In this document: one piece after another, positions 6,338-14,712 of the stretch
Position numbering within the stretch: the first letter of the stretch is position 1
How the letters are laid out: each line of letters opens with the position of its first letter
NCBI GenBank assembly: GCA_009618505.1
Contig: WJOQ01000059.1
Span: 1-22,759, forward strand
DNA from: Clostridia bacterium
GTDB taxonomy: Bacteria; Aerophobota; Aerophobia; Aerophobales; AE-B3A
Length of the DNA: 22,759 nucleotides
Reading direction: 5' to 3'
Made by a program: the position numbers and the translations under genes
The notes under the pieces: model-generated
Databases searched by the model: none
What the model was told of the DNA's origin: nothing
What the model saw: the letters and a program-made list of their open reading frames with translations, nothing else

Positions 6338-8136
6338 AATTAACTGGAGGAGAAATAGTCAGAGAATATCTTATAAAAGAGAAAGTTCCTTATTTTATAG
6401 GTATTCCCGGGCATGGATGTTTAGGATTAGTTGATGCTTTTAAAGGGAAAGAAGATAATATCAAGGTTCTCCAGGTAAGGCATGAGCAAAGTGCAGCTCA
6501 TCTTGCCGATGGTCATTATCGGGCCTCAGGCAGACCTTTAGCCATCTTTACCTCCATCGGTCCGGGAGCAATTAATACTGCAGTGGGAGTGGCTACTTCC
6601 TATGTGGATTCTACTGCCATGCTCGTTATTACCGGGGATACCCATACCTATATGTTTGGCCGGGGAGTACTTCAGGAAATCGAAAGACAGCATAACTCTA
6701 ATTTTCCTCGCATACTTGAACCTATTGTTAAGCGATACTGGCAAGTGAATCGAGTCAGTCAGCTTCCTCACATTATGCAAAGGGCTTTTAACTACATGCT
6801 TACTGGCAGACCCGGGCCAGTGCTTATTGATCTACCTATGGATGTACAAAGCGAGGCTGGTGAAGTAGAAATTCCCGAGCCTTCCAGACATAATCCTCCA
6901 GGACGAATGTCAGCAAGTTCAAAGGAGATAGAAAAAGCGGCTGGTCTTTTGTTTAATGCCAAAAGGCCGGTTATTTTAGCAGGAGGTGGAGTGATAACCT
7001 CAGGTGCCTGGAATGAACTAAAGGAGCTGGCAGAATTCCTAGGAGCCGCTGTTATCACTACCATGATGGGAAAAGGAGCCTTTCCCGAAGACCATCCTCT
7101 ATATGCCTGGCACGCTGGCTCTAAAGGAACTACCTGTGGAAATAAATTAGCTAGCTCAAGTGATGTTCTCCTGGCCGTGGGTTGCCGATTTGCTGATGAG
7201 ACTGCCTGTTCTTATCGAAAAGGAGTAGCCTTTTCTATTCCTCCCACAAAGCTAATCCAGATTGATTTGGACCCTAATGAGATTGGCAAAAACTATCCGG
7301 TAGAGGCAGGAATTATTGGCGATGCCAGGGAGACCCTTGGACAAATTTCGAAAGTATTACGAGAGAATAAAAAGAGAAAAGGAGGTAGAGAAAGCGCTTA
7401 CTTCAATGAAATTCAGAGGTTGAAAAAAGAATGGTTTGCCTCTTTAAAGAAATTTCAGAATCCCAACAAGGTTCCTATAACTGTGTCTTGTTTCTTAACG
7501 GAATTAAGAGAGTTTTTGGAGCGTGATGCCTTTGTGGTTTCTTCTTCAGGAAATGCTCAAGCTCAGATTCTACAGGAGTTTCCATTTTATGAGCCTAAGA
7601 CTTTCATCACCAGTGGAGGCTTTTCCACTATGGGTTTTAGTCTTCCCGCGGCATTGGGAGTGAAACTAGCTCATCCAGAGCGTCAGGTTATAGCCATAGT
7701 GGGAGATGGGGATTTCCTGATGACCATACAGGAACTGGCTACTGCGGTTCAATACAATATTCCCGTAGTAACAGTGGTACTAAACAATGTCGGCTGGCAG
7801 TCTATCAAGGACCTTCAGATTGCCGCCTACGGAGAAGACAGAGTAATGGCTACTGATTTTGTCAGGGATAACGGTGACTTATATACTCCAGACTTTACCG
7901 CTATTGCCAAAGGGTTTGGTGTATATGCCAAGAAAATAGAAAGACCAAGCGAGGTCAAAGATGCCTTGAAGGAAGCCTTTGCCTCAGGAAAGCCAGCCGT
8001 GATTGAGGCAATGGCCAATCGCCAGCAAGCATATTCGGGGGTAGTTGCCGGCTGGTGGGATGTGCCAATACCTGCTTATTTATCTGAGCGAAGGGCAAAA
8101 TATGAGAGGGAGAAAGCCGAGGAAAGGCTTATATGA
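6334..8136 (+). CDS. IolD-like thiamine-diphosphate enzyme
   Basis: A 600-residue enzyme with the three-domain plan of acetolactate synthase/IolD proteins: an N-terminal PYR domain with catalytic E51 (RHEQSAAHLADG), a middle Rossmann domain from about residue 195, and a C-terminal PP domain with the ThDP motif GDGD 457-460 to N484-N485. Several details point to the IolD side (trihydroxycyclohexane-dione hydrolase): TSIGPGAIN, a GD...VLQEIE segment, a VKRYWQVNRVSQL stretch like IolD's 'SRYWDRI.RPEQL', LPMDVQSEAGE, and a C-terminal GWWDVPIP. It is about 40 residues shorter than typical IolD. IolD hydrolyses a C-C bond in a cyclic 1,2-dione of the inositol pathway; the neighbouring semialdehyde dehydrogenase fits such a route. 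Alternative: another 2-keto-acid C-C lyase or ligase. The start overlaps the previous stop (ATGA). Confidence 0.72.
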   Translation: MKLTGGEIVREYLIKEKVPYFIGIPGHGCLGLVDAFKGKEDNIKVLQVRHEQSAAHLADGHYRASGRPLAIFTSIGPGAINTAVGVATSYVDSTAMLVITGDTHTYMFGRGVLQEIERQHNSNFPRILEPIVKRYWQVNRVSQLPHIMQRAFNYMLTGRPGPVLIDLPMDVQSEAGEVEIPEPSRHNPPGRMSASSKEIEKAAGLLFNAKRPVILAGGGVITSGAWNELKELAEFLGAAVITTMMGKGAFPEDHPLYAWHAGSKGTTCGNKLASSSDVLLAVGCRFADETACSYRKGVAFSIPPTKLIQIDLDPNEIGKNYPVEAGIIGDARETLGQISKVLRENKKRKGGRESAYFNEIQRLKKEWFASLKKFQNPNKVPITVSCFLTELREFLERDAFVVSSSGNAQAQILQEFPFYEPKTFITSGGFSTMGFSLPAALGVKLAHPERQVIAIVGDGDFLMTIQELATAVQYNIPVVTVVLNNVGWQSIKDLQIAAYGEDRVMATDFVRDNGDLYTPDFTAIAKGFGVYAKKIERPSEVKDALKEAFASGKPAVIEAMANRQQAYSGVVAGWWDVPIPAYLSERRAKYEREKAEERLI

Positions 8137-8207
8137 TTTACATAGGTGATTTTAAGAAGGACAAGGAAGGCGTGGAGATCGTTAGAGAAAATGGGAATAA
8201 AGATTAG
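8133..8207 (+). CDS. Possible 24-codon ORF coupled to the IolD-like gene
   Basis: An ATG at 8133 overlaps the stop of the preceding gene (ATGA), with GAGGAAAGG upstream within the preceding coding sequence. The product would be a short acidic/basic peptide beginning MIYIGDFKKDKEGVEIV and stopping at 8205-8207. The overlap resembles the junctions of the real operon genes, so it may be the stump of a lost fifth gene. Nothing in so short a product can be assigned. Confidence 0.3.
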   Translation: MIYIGDFKKDKEGVEIVRENGNKD

Positions 8208-8273
8208 AAAGCTTTTGAATAAGTTATTTAACGGCCTATAATTGCTTTTAAATTTAAATAGGGAGAGAAGTCA

Positions 8274-9128
8274 ATGAAGGTAGTTGTCACCGGAGGAAGC
8301 GGGAATGTAGGAAGATATGTAGTGGATGAGTTAAAGAAGTTTCACCATGAGGTTACTGTCTTTGATGTTAAAGAGCCAAAGGACAAAGATATTGCTTTTG
8401 TCAAGGGAGATATGTTAAAAATTGATGATTGCCGAAAGGCCTTTGAAGGAGCAGAGGCTATAGTTCACTTAGCCGCTATTCCACATCCATTGAATGATCC
8501 ACCAGAAAGAGTATTCAATACAAATGTTGCCGGTATATTTAGTGTTCATCAAGCAGCCGCTGATTTAGGAATAAAAAAAGTAGTTCATGCCAGCAGCGAC
8601 TCCTCATATGGATTTGGCTTTTTAAGAGCCGGAGATTTTCTTTTGCCTGAGTATCTTCCCTTAGATGAGGATCATCCCCAAAGGCCAGCAGATTGCTATG
8701 GTTTGAGTAAGAAAGTAGGTGAGGATATTGCGAAGAGCTTTACCAAACGATACGGAATGAGGACCATTACCTTAAGAATATGTATGGTGTTCTTCCCTGA
8801 GCTTATGGACTCCTATAAATCTAACATAGAAAAAGGAAAGGGATGGCTTTGGTATAATGATGTCAGGGATGTAGCCCAAGCATTTCGTCTTGCCCTTGAG
8901 GCAAAGGAGTTAAAGAACTATGAGGTGTTTTGTATTTGTGCAGCAGATAATGGGAGTAAATTTGGGAGTATAGAATTAGCAAAAAAGTTTTTCTCTGATA
9001 AGATTATCTTAAAAAGAGTTATAAAGGGAAGACAATCTTTGTATGACTGGAGTAAAGCTAAGGCATTATTAGCATATCAACCACATTACACTTTGCAAAG
9101 CTTTATTCCCAGTATATCCAGTATATAG
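8274..9128 (+). CDS. NAD(P)-dependent sugar epimerase/dehydrogenase (extended SDR)
   Basis: A 284-residue extended short-chain dehydrogenase. The Rossmann motif is T6-GGSGNVG (7-13), an acidic residue follows strand 2 (FDVKE), VHLAAIPHP (64-72) is the NNAG-like segment, the active-site Ser region is HASSDSSYGF, and the catalytic pair is Y142-x3-K146 (YGLSK). The short C-terminal part and the HPxNDP segment recall uronate/aldose dehydrogenase-like members as much as UDP-sugar 4-epimerases. A role in oxidising or epimerising the imported sugar is inferred from context. GGGAGAG lies 8-14 bases before the ATG. The last residues (IPSISSI) are encoded over a short direct repeat (CCAGTATAT), a hint of small-scale 3'-end slippage. 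Confidence 0.8.
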   Translation: MKVVVTGGSGNVGRYVVDELKKFHHEVTVFDVKEPKDKDIAFVKGDMLKIDDCRKAFEGAEAIVHLAAIPHPLNDPPERVFNTNVAGIFSVHQAAADLGIKKVVHASSDSSYGFGFLRAGDFLLPEYLPLDEDHPQRPADCYGLSKKVGEDIAKSFTKRYGMRTITLRICMVFFPELMDSYKSNIEKGKGWLWYNDVRDVAQAFRLALEAKELKNYEVFCICAADNGSKFGSIELAKKFFSDKIILKRVIKGRQSLYDWSKAKALLAYQPHYTLQSFIPSISSI

Positions 9129-9248
9129 AGTGTAGTGGTTAATCGCTCCGTTGGAGTACAGTAGCTTGCTACTAGGAGTTTGTAGTGGTTGAGCTTGCTC
9201 GATATAATGAGCAAAGCAAGGTTTGCTACTCCGTAAATAGAGGGGACT
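9129..9248. repeat. GTAGTGGTT-type repeat cluster
   Basis: GTAGTGGTT occurs twice (9132-9140 and 9182-9190), each followed within about 30 bases by a small palindrome: AGTAGC-TT-GCTACT at 9160-9173 and GAGC-TT-GCTC at 9191-9200. A further TTGCTACTCC follows near 9222. This looks like an intergenic dispersed repeat unit in two diverged tandem copies. Confidence 0.5.
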
Positions 9249-9324
9249 CTGGTAGCCGCAACTTTTAAGTTGCGTAAGAGAAGGCTAACGCATAAAAGCG
9301 CAGGCTAAAGCCTGCGACTACCAG
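9249..9324. repeat. 76-bp palindromic intergenic repeat with two internal hairpins
   Basis: The outer arms are CTGGTAG (9249-9255) and CTACCAG (9318-9324). Inside are two perfect 8-bp hairpins, CGCAACTT/AAGTTGCG (9257-9264/9267-9274) and CGCAGGCT/AGCCTGCG (9299-9306/9309-9316). The cruciform-like plan is typical of widespread non-coding repeat families. It separates the epimerase gene from the RpiB-type gene and could slow transcription, but no U-tract follows. Confidence 0.7.
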
Positions 9325-9379
9325 TTACCAAAAGAAACAATTACTTTTGACACTACCATAGTTTATAGAGAGAGAAGAT

Positions 9380-10012
9380 ATGAAAATTGCGGTAATTAAC
9401 GAAACCAGTGCCGGTGATAAAAATAAGGATATTATATCTGCCTTAGAGGGGTTTGGTCATGAAATTTTCAATGTGGGTATGAAAGAAACTGGTGGAGATC
9501 CTGAACTTACCTATATTGATACAGGTTTTCTGGGGGCTCTTCTTTTAAATACAAAAAGAGTTGATTTCGTTATAGGGGGGTGTGGAACGGGTCAGGGCTT
9601 TTTAAACTCTGTAATGCAGTACCCAGGGGTTTTCTGCGGTCATATATTAACTCCACTTGATGCGTGGCTTTTTACCCAGATAAATGGAGGAAACTGTATA
9701 TCACTTGCCCTGAGCCAGGGTTATGGTTGGGCAGGGGAGGTAAATTTAAAATTCATCTTTGAGAAGTTATTTAGTGTAGAACCTGGATGTGGGTATCCTG
9801 AGCATAGAAAGGTATCCCAGCAACAAAGTAGAAGGACTTTAATTAATATATCACAAAGAGTTCATCTTCCCTTTGAGGTCATAGTTGAAAAAATGGATGA
9901 GGATATTGTGAAAAAAGTCCTAAAATTTCCCGCAGTGTGGGACTTATTGGATGTAGAAAGTATTGAAGATGACAGACTCCGAGACGTTTTGATGAAGAGG
10001 CATAAGGGATAG
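9380..10012 (+). CDS. RpiB/LacA/LacB-family sugar-phosphate isomerase
   Basis: A 210-residue isomerase of the ribose-5-phosphate isomerase B fold. The conserved loop GGCGTGQG (66-73) holds the usual catalytic-base Cys (C68) and the phosphate-region glycines. It continues with PGVFCGHILTPLDAWLFTQI, which corresponds to the 'vraa...t...a...r.hNdANvl' part of RpiB in diverged form, then NGGNCISLALSQGYG. It is about 60 residues longer than standard RpiB because of a C-terminal extension. Such extended RpiB paralogues lie in sugar-catabolic clusters and interconvert aldo- and keto-sugars. The start has GAGAGAGAAG just upstream. Since transketolase also acts on sugar phosphates, a common phosphorylated intermediate is plausible, although no kinase is present here. 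Confidence 0.82.
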   Translation: MKIAVINETSAGDKNKDIISALEGFGHEIFNVGMKETGGDPELTYIDTGFLGALLLNTKRVDFVIGGCGTGQGFLNSVMQYPGVFCGHILTPLDAWLFTQINGGNCISLALSQGYGWAGEVNLKFIFEKLFSVEPGCGYPEHRKVSQQQSRRTLINISQRVHLPFEVIVEKMDEDIVKKVLKFPAVWDLLDVESIEDDRLRDVLMKRHKG

Positions 10013-10228
10013 ATGTTTGGATAAAATAGCCCTGAAAATTGTGATTAAAAAAGGTTAACAATTGGGGTAAATTTTGGGTTCCTTAACAAGGGAAAACTGA
10101 AAATAAGTTCGGAGGAGGTGGTAGATTAGGAATAAGAAAAATTTTCCGAAAAAGAGGGGTATTGAGAGATTGATTTCTTTGTATAGGAAATCGGGAGAGA
10201 AGTAAATAATATATTTGAGGAGATAAAA

Positions 10229-12139
10229 ATGGTGCGAAAGTTAGTGGTAGTATTATTAAGTGGGATAATATGCTCGTTGACAGTAACGTCAGCGCTAGCG
10301 GTAAAGTATAATGAAGCGCCTATGCTCAAGGTGAAGGTAGCGGCAGGTGAGCTTCCTCCGGTAGAGGAAAGACTTCCCGAAGAGCCTTTAGTAATGAAGC
10401 CAAAAGAGATTGGACAGTATGGAGGAACAGGCAGATTTGTTGCTATGGAGATCGGTGAATGTAATGGTGTGACTTTTGCAAATTTTGAACCTATGCTCCG
10501 ACCCACTCGTGATTTCAAAGAGATACGAGCCAATATAGTTAAAAAGTGGAGTTTATCCAAGGACAACAAGACCCTTACCCTATATCTGAGAAAAGGAATA
10601 AAATGGTCAGATGGTGTGCCTTTTACTGCTAATGACATAATGTTCTGGTATGAAGATATGACATTAAATGATGAGCTTACCCCTGTTAAACCTAAAATTT
10701 GGTCGCCCGGTGGGAAACTAATGAGTGTGGAAAAGGTAGATGATTATACAGTCCGTTTACATTTTGCTGTACCTTATCCACCCTCGGTTGGTTTATTAAC
10801 GGCGCACGTTCAGTCAATACAAAATGGTTTGTACGCTCCTAAACACTATCTGAAAGAGTTTCATATAAAGTATAATCCCAAGGCAAATGAGTTAGCAAAA
10901 GAGGAAGGTCATGATTACTGGTATCAGTTGTTTTGGGATCATGCGGATGTATGGGCAGGACGAAGGGATGTTAATTTACCCGTTCTCTCGCCCTGGATAC
11001 TGAAAAAAAGGACAGTTGATCGGAAAATTTTTGAGCGAAACCCCTATTATTTCAAGGTAGATAATGACGGCAATCAGCTTCCCTATCTTGATAAGGTAAC
11101 TACCTCTATAGTTGCGAGCGAAGAAACGCTTAAGCTGAAAATGTTAAGTGGTGAGGTAGATTTTGAAGGTTACAAATTGGGCCCACATGACCTTCCGCTA
11201 CTTATGGAGAACAGAGAAAAGGGTGATTATCATATTCTTTTATGGCCAACTGGACAAATGGCAGACCCTGGGCTTGCATTCAATTGGAACCACAAAGATC
11301 CAGTTTTACGAAAAATTTTCCGAGGCGTTAGATTTAGGCGAGCGATGTCCCTGGCTATCAATCGTGATGAGATAAATCAAGTTGCTTACCTTGGATTAGC
11401 CGAGCCTCGTGCCCTGGAAGTTTTCCCCTACTGGAGCTTTTACGATGAAAAGCGAGCAAAAGCCTATACGGATCATAATCCTGAAAAAGCTAATAGACTT
11501 CTAGATGAGATGGGCTTAAAATGGGATGCCAATCACGAATATCGTCTAAGACCGGATGGTAAGACCTTATCTCTAAAACTTGAGGGAATTCCCTTGGTGG
11601 AGGGCCGACCATTTACCGTCATTGGAGAGCTGATAAAAGATTACTGGAAGGACGTCGGAATTAAGCTATCTGTAAAAACAATAGAGAGAAGCTTGTTTGA
11701 GCAGCGTTTGAATGCAGGTGAACATGACATAGGTATTTGGGCTGCAGGGGGCGGCTACGGTCTGGAGAGCGTTGTGCAAGCATGGCCTGAGCACTTCGTC
11801 TTCGATCACTGGTCGCTGGGTATAGCTCCCGAATGGAATCGATGGAATAAGTCAGGAGGAAAACTTGGCGAGGAGCCACCAGAGGATGTAAAGGATTATT
11901 TGAAATTGTGGGATGAGGTAATGGAGATGCGTGTGGGTACACAGGAGTATTTAGACACTATGAAAAAGGCATTCGATTACTGGTCAGAACAGGTCTTTGT
12001 AGTTAGTTTAGTAGGTTTAACTAAGAACCCAATTTTGGTAAAGAATAATCTGTACAATATTCCTGAAGAAGTCGTATTCCAGTGGGCAGGTCTCTTTAGC
12101 AAGGTTACCGACCCAGAAACTTGGTTCTTCAAGAAATAG
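10229..12139 (+). CDS. Opp/Dpp-type ABC transporter substrate-binding protein
   Basis: A 636-residue exported protein (SBP_bac_5 family, cluster C). The signal peptide is residues 1-24 (basic MVRK, hydrophobic core, SALA before the cleavage site); there is no lipobox Cys, so it is probably free or tethered otherwise. The mature start (ELPPVEERLPEEPLVMKP, then IGQYGGT) is the hallmark of a subgroup that binds oligosaccharides or related solutes rather than peptides. Typical domain elements follow: YLRKGIKWSDGVPFTANDIMF, VRFRRAMSLAINRDEIN, and NPEKANRLLDEMG. GAGGAG lies 9-14 bases before the ATG. The two permease genes follow, separated by a hairpin that may keep this gene's mRNA level high. 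A substrate made of plant or algal glycans is only a guess. Confidence 0.9.
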   Translation: MVRKLVVVLLSGIICSLTVTSALAVKYNEAPMLKVKVAAGELPPVEERLPEEPLVMKPKEIGQYGGTGRFVAMEIGECNGVTFANFEPMLRPTRDFKEIRANIVKKWSLSKDNKTLTLYLRKGIKWSDGVPFTANDIMFWYEDMTLNDELTPVKPKIWSPGGKLMSVEKVDDYTVRLHFAVPYPPSVGLLTAHVQSIQNGLYAPKHYLKEFHIKYNPKANELAKEEGHDYWYQLFWDHADVWAGRRDVNLPVLSPWILKKRTVDRKIFERNPYYFKVDNDGNQLPYLDKVTTSIVASEETLKLKMLSGEVDFEGYKLGPHDLPLLMENREKGDYHILLWPTGQMADPGLAFNWNHKDPVLRKIFRGVRFRRAMSLAINRDEINQVAYLGLAEPRALEVFPYWSFYDEKRAKAYTDHNPEKANRLLDEMGLKWDANHEYRLRPDGKTLSLKLEGIPLVEGRPFTVIGELIKDYWKDVGIKLSVKTIERSLFEQRLNAGEHDIGIWAAGGGYGLESVVQAWPEHFVFDHWSLGIAPEWNRWNKSGGKLGEEPPEDVKDYLKLWDEVMEMRVGTQEYLDTMKKAFDYWSEQVFVVSLVGLTKNPILVKNNLYNIPEEVVFQWAGLFSKVTDPETWFFKK

Positions 12140-12162
12140 TGAGGATTGAGGATTAAGAAAAA

Positions 12163-12199
12163 GAGGATATCTACCTGGTCCTTTCAGGTAGATATCCTC
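12163..12199 (+). terminator. Intra-operon hairpin after the binding-protein gene
   Basis: A perfect 15-bp stem (GAGGATATCTACCTG at 12163-12177 with its complement at 12185-12199) and a 7-base loop. Only a short AATATTTT follows, so termination would be partial. Such hairpins between a binding-protein gene and its permeases typically protect the upstream mRNA or attenuate readthrough. The permease gene begins 37 bases later. Confidence 0.75.
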
Positions 12200-12236
12200 A
12201 ATATTTTGATACTTAACAGATAATAGGGAAAATGAT

Positions 12237-13235
12237 ATGTTGTTTTATGTTATCCGTCGGCTTCTTTATATGGTTGTTGTCTTATTTGTAGTATCTATCG
12301 TTGCATTTATTATTATTCAAATTCCCCCAGGCGATTACTTAACTTCTTATATAATGCGTCTAAGAGCACAGGGCACCCGGGTTGATGAGGCCCAGGTCGC
12401 CGCATTGAAAAAGAGATACGATCTGGATTTACCGCTGCCCCTTCAGTATTTCAAGTGGATAGGAAAGATGTTTCATGGAGATCTTGGAAGATCCTTTAAG
12501 TGGAATCAGCCAGTAAGTGAGTTAATAGGAGAGAGACTTGCATTAACGGTAACAATATCCCTCTTTACTCTCATTTTCACTTATTTAGTGGCTGTGCCCA
12601 TAGGGATTTACTCGGCTACTCATCAGTACACTATTGGCGATTATACCTTTACTGTTGTTGGTTTTGCTGGCCTGGCAACCCCTAATTTTCTTTTTGCATT
12701 AATATTGATGTTTCTTTTCTTCAAATATTTTGGTCTTAGCGTAGGCGGTCTTTTCTCTCCCCAATACGTAGATGCAACCTGGAGCACAGGTAAATTTGTC
12801 GATATGTTGAAACATCTTCCTATTCCCATAATTGTTATCGGCACGGCTGGCACAGCAGGGCTTATACGTGTTATGCGAGGTTGTCTTTTGGATGAGCTTA
12901 TGAAACAGTATGTTATTACCGCCCGAGCCAAGGGTGTTACAGAGAGAACCCTTCTATTTAAGTACCCGGTAAGGGTAGCTATTAATCCCATAATTAGCAC
13001 CATAGGCTGGGTTCTTCCTGGGATTGTCTCCGGGGAAACTATTACCGCTATAGTGCTCAGCCTTCCTACTACAGGACCTCTACTTTTCGCGGCACTAATG
13101 AGTCAGGATATGTATTTAGCTGCGAGCACCATTATGTTCTTGACCTTCTTGACGATAATAGGAACCTTTGTCTCTGATCTCCTTTTGCTTTGGATGGACC
13201 CCCGTATTCGGTATGAGAAGCAGGCACAGTTTTAA
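12237..13235 (+). CDS. ABC transporter permease, OppB/DppB type
   Basis: A 332-residue inner-membrane protein with about six hydrophobic segments: residues 8-30, about 105-125, 135-160, 190-210, 250-275 and 295-315. The N-terminus MLFYVIRRLLYMVVVLFVVS is typical of OppB, and the cytoplasmic EAA-type loop is VITARAKGVTERTLLFKYPV (about residues 225-244), where the ATPase should dock. The large periplasmic loop after TM1 holds PPGDYL and the DLDLPLPLQYFKWIGKMFHGDLG-like segment usual in this family. It forms the channel with the next gene product. Spacing to the next gene is only 3 bases. Confidence 0.92.
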   Translation: MLFYVIRRLLYMVVVLFVVSIVAFIIIQIPPGDYLTSYIMRLRAQGTRVDEAQVAALKKRYDLDLPLPLQYFKWIGKMFHGDLGRSFKWNQPVSELIGERLALTVTISLFTLIFTYLVAVPIGIYSATHQYTIGDYTFTVVGFAGLATPNFLFALILMFLFFKYFGLSVGGLFSPQYVDATWSTGKFVDMLKHLPIPIIVIGTAGTAGLIRVMRGCLLDELMKQYVITARAKGVTERTLLFKYPVRVAINPIISTIGWVLPGIVSGETITAIVLSLPTTGPLLFAALMSQDMYLAASTIMFLTFLTIIGTFVSDLLLLWMDPRIRYEKQAQF

Positions 13236-13238
13236 GCG

Positions 13239-14348
13239 ATGAGAACAAAAAAAGAGGAAATTAGCGCTGAAGAAAAGCTTTATGTAGCCTCACAATGGCA
13301 GCTTATGTGGCGAAAGTTTGTAAAACATAAGTTGGCTATCTTTGGAGGCGGTATATTGGCTATTTTTTATCTTGTAGCTATATTTTGTGAGTTTTTTTCT
13401 GTCTATGATCCATATAAACGTTACACGAAGTATATTTATTGCCCCCCCTCAAGAATTCATTTCTTCGATGAGAAGGGGTTTCACTTTCGTCCCTTTGTCT
13501 ACAGCATAAAGAGAAAGATCAACTTGGAGACCTTTCGCAAGACATATACGGAGGATAAGGTTAAGAAATATCCCATTTATTTTTTTATTCACAGCGATAA
13601 ATACAAGTTGTGGAACTTATTTAAAATGGACGTTCACCTCTTTGGGGTAAGAGAGGGAGGAATGTTCTTATTTGGAACGGACATCTTGGGTAGAGATTTA
13701 TTCTCTCGTAATCTCTACGCTGCTCGCATTTCCTTATCCATAGGTTTGATAGGGGTAGCTTTAAGTTTTGTTTTAGGAATTATTTTGGGAGGAATCTCTG
13801 GATATTATGGAGGGGGAGCTGATATGATCATTCAAAGAATTATAGAGTTTTTAATCTCCATACCCACTATTCCTCTCTGGATGGCCTTAGCGGCAGCTCT
13901 ACCGGCAGATTGGTCGCCGATCAAGGCTTACTTTGGTATCACCATTATCCTTTCTGTTGTGGGTTGGTGTGGCTTAGCCCGGGTGGTAAGGGGGAAATTC
14001 CTAGAATTAAGAGAGGAGGATTTTGCCATGGCGGCTAAAATCGCCGGGGCAACTCAAAAAAGGGTAATAGCGAAACATCTTCTTCCCTCATTTTTAAGCT
14101 ATCTTATAGTGAGTTTGACCTTATCTATACCAGGGATGATCTTAGGCGAGACCTCCTTGAGCTTTTTAGGTTTAGGGCTTCGACCTCCAGTAATAAGCTG
14201 GGGGGTTCTTTTGAAGGAGTCACAAAAGGTACAAACTGTTGCCCTTCACCCCTGGCTTTTAATTCCGGGTTTTTTTGTCATCATCACCGTTTTAGCCTTT
14301 AGCTTCCTGGGAGATGGTCTTCGTGACGCAGCTGATCCATATAAGTGA
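13239..14348 (+). CDS. ABC transporter permease, OppC/DppC type
   Basis: A 369-residue partner permease. TM1 is near residues 35-55 (FGGGILAIFYLVAIFCEFFS). A long periplasmic insertion of about 90 residues follows, rich in Lys and aromatic residues; it makes this protein longer than common OppC and resembles members of the oligosaccharide-type subgroup. The core begins with FGTDILGRDLFSRNLYAARI, has the EAA loop EEDFAMAAKIAGATQKRVIA, and ends with [16 protein letters not shown]. No own ribosome-binding site is clear, so translation is probably coupled to the previous gene. No OppD/OppF ATPase follows; the operon ends at the terminator 14450-14488, so ATPases must come from elsewhere. Confidence 0.92.
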   Translation: MRTKKEEISAEEKLYVASQWQLMWRKFVKHKLAIFGGGILAIFYLVAIFCEFFSVYDPYKRYTKYIYCPPSRIHFFDEKGFHFRPFVYSIKRKINLETFRKTYTEDKVKKYPIYFFIHSDKYKLWNLFKMDVHLFGVREGGMFLFGTDILGRDLFSRNLYAARISLSIGLIGVALSFVLGIILGGISGYYGGGADMIIQRIIEFLISIPTIPLWMALAAALPADWSPIKAYFGITIILSVVGWCGLARVVRGKFLELREEDFAMAAKIAGATQKRVIAKHLLPSFLSYLIVSLTLSIPGMILGETSLSFLGLGLRPPVISWGVLLKESQKVQTVALHPWLLIPGFFVIITVLAFSFLGDGLRDAADPYK

Positions 14349-14449
14349 AGCTTTAAGGAGCAGTATTTTCCCCTCAACGATTTTATCAGTAAGGCAAGCT
14401 CTCGCTTTACGAAAAATTGCCGCTGGATGTTACTTCCTTTGACTGGCCT

Positions 14450-14488
14450 GCCTGAACCTATACCTAAAGCAAAGTTCAGGCTTTTTTT
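14450..14488 (+). terminator. Rho-independent terminator of the transporter operon
   Basis: GCCTGAAC (14450-14457) pairs with GTTCAGGC (14474-14481), directly followed by seven T (14482-14488). It lies about 100 bases after the OppC stop. The rest of the gap 14349-14712 holds no gene: only a TATAAT at 14680-14685 and a strong GGGGGGAGG before the next start. Confidence 0.9.
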
Positions 14489-14712
14489 ACTGGAGCAATT
14501 TAAGTTATAACCTGCATTCTGCAAAAAGATGAAGAAGATCATCTCTCAAAATAGAGAACCCTGTATTCACGAGGATATTGTAAGATAAAGCAATAATCGA
14601 CGTTTAAAATGTAGTCGTAAAAAATAAAAATATGATCCTTTATTTATCGTAACTTGCAACATTTTTCCGGAGGGTAGATTATAATGAAAAATATTGGGGG
14701 GAGGTAGAATTT

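Noticed and set aside
14684..14707. Seven-codon leader peptide before the first TIM-barrel gene.
   Set aside because: It overlaps the ribosome-binding site by chance of the G-rich sequence; no attenuator structure or codon pattern supports it.
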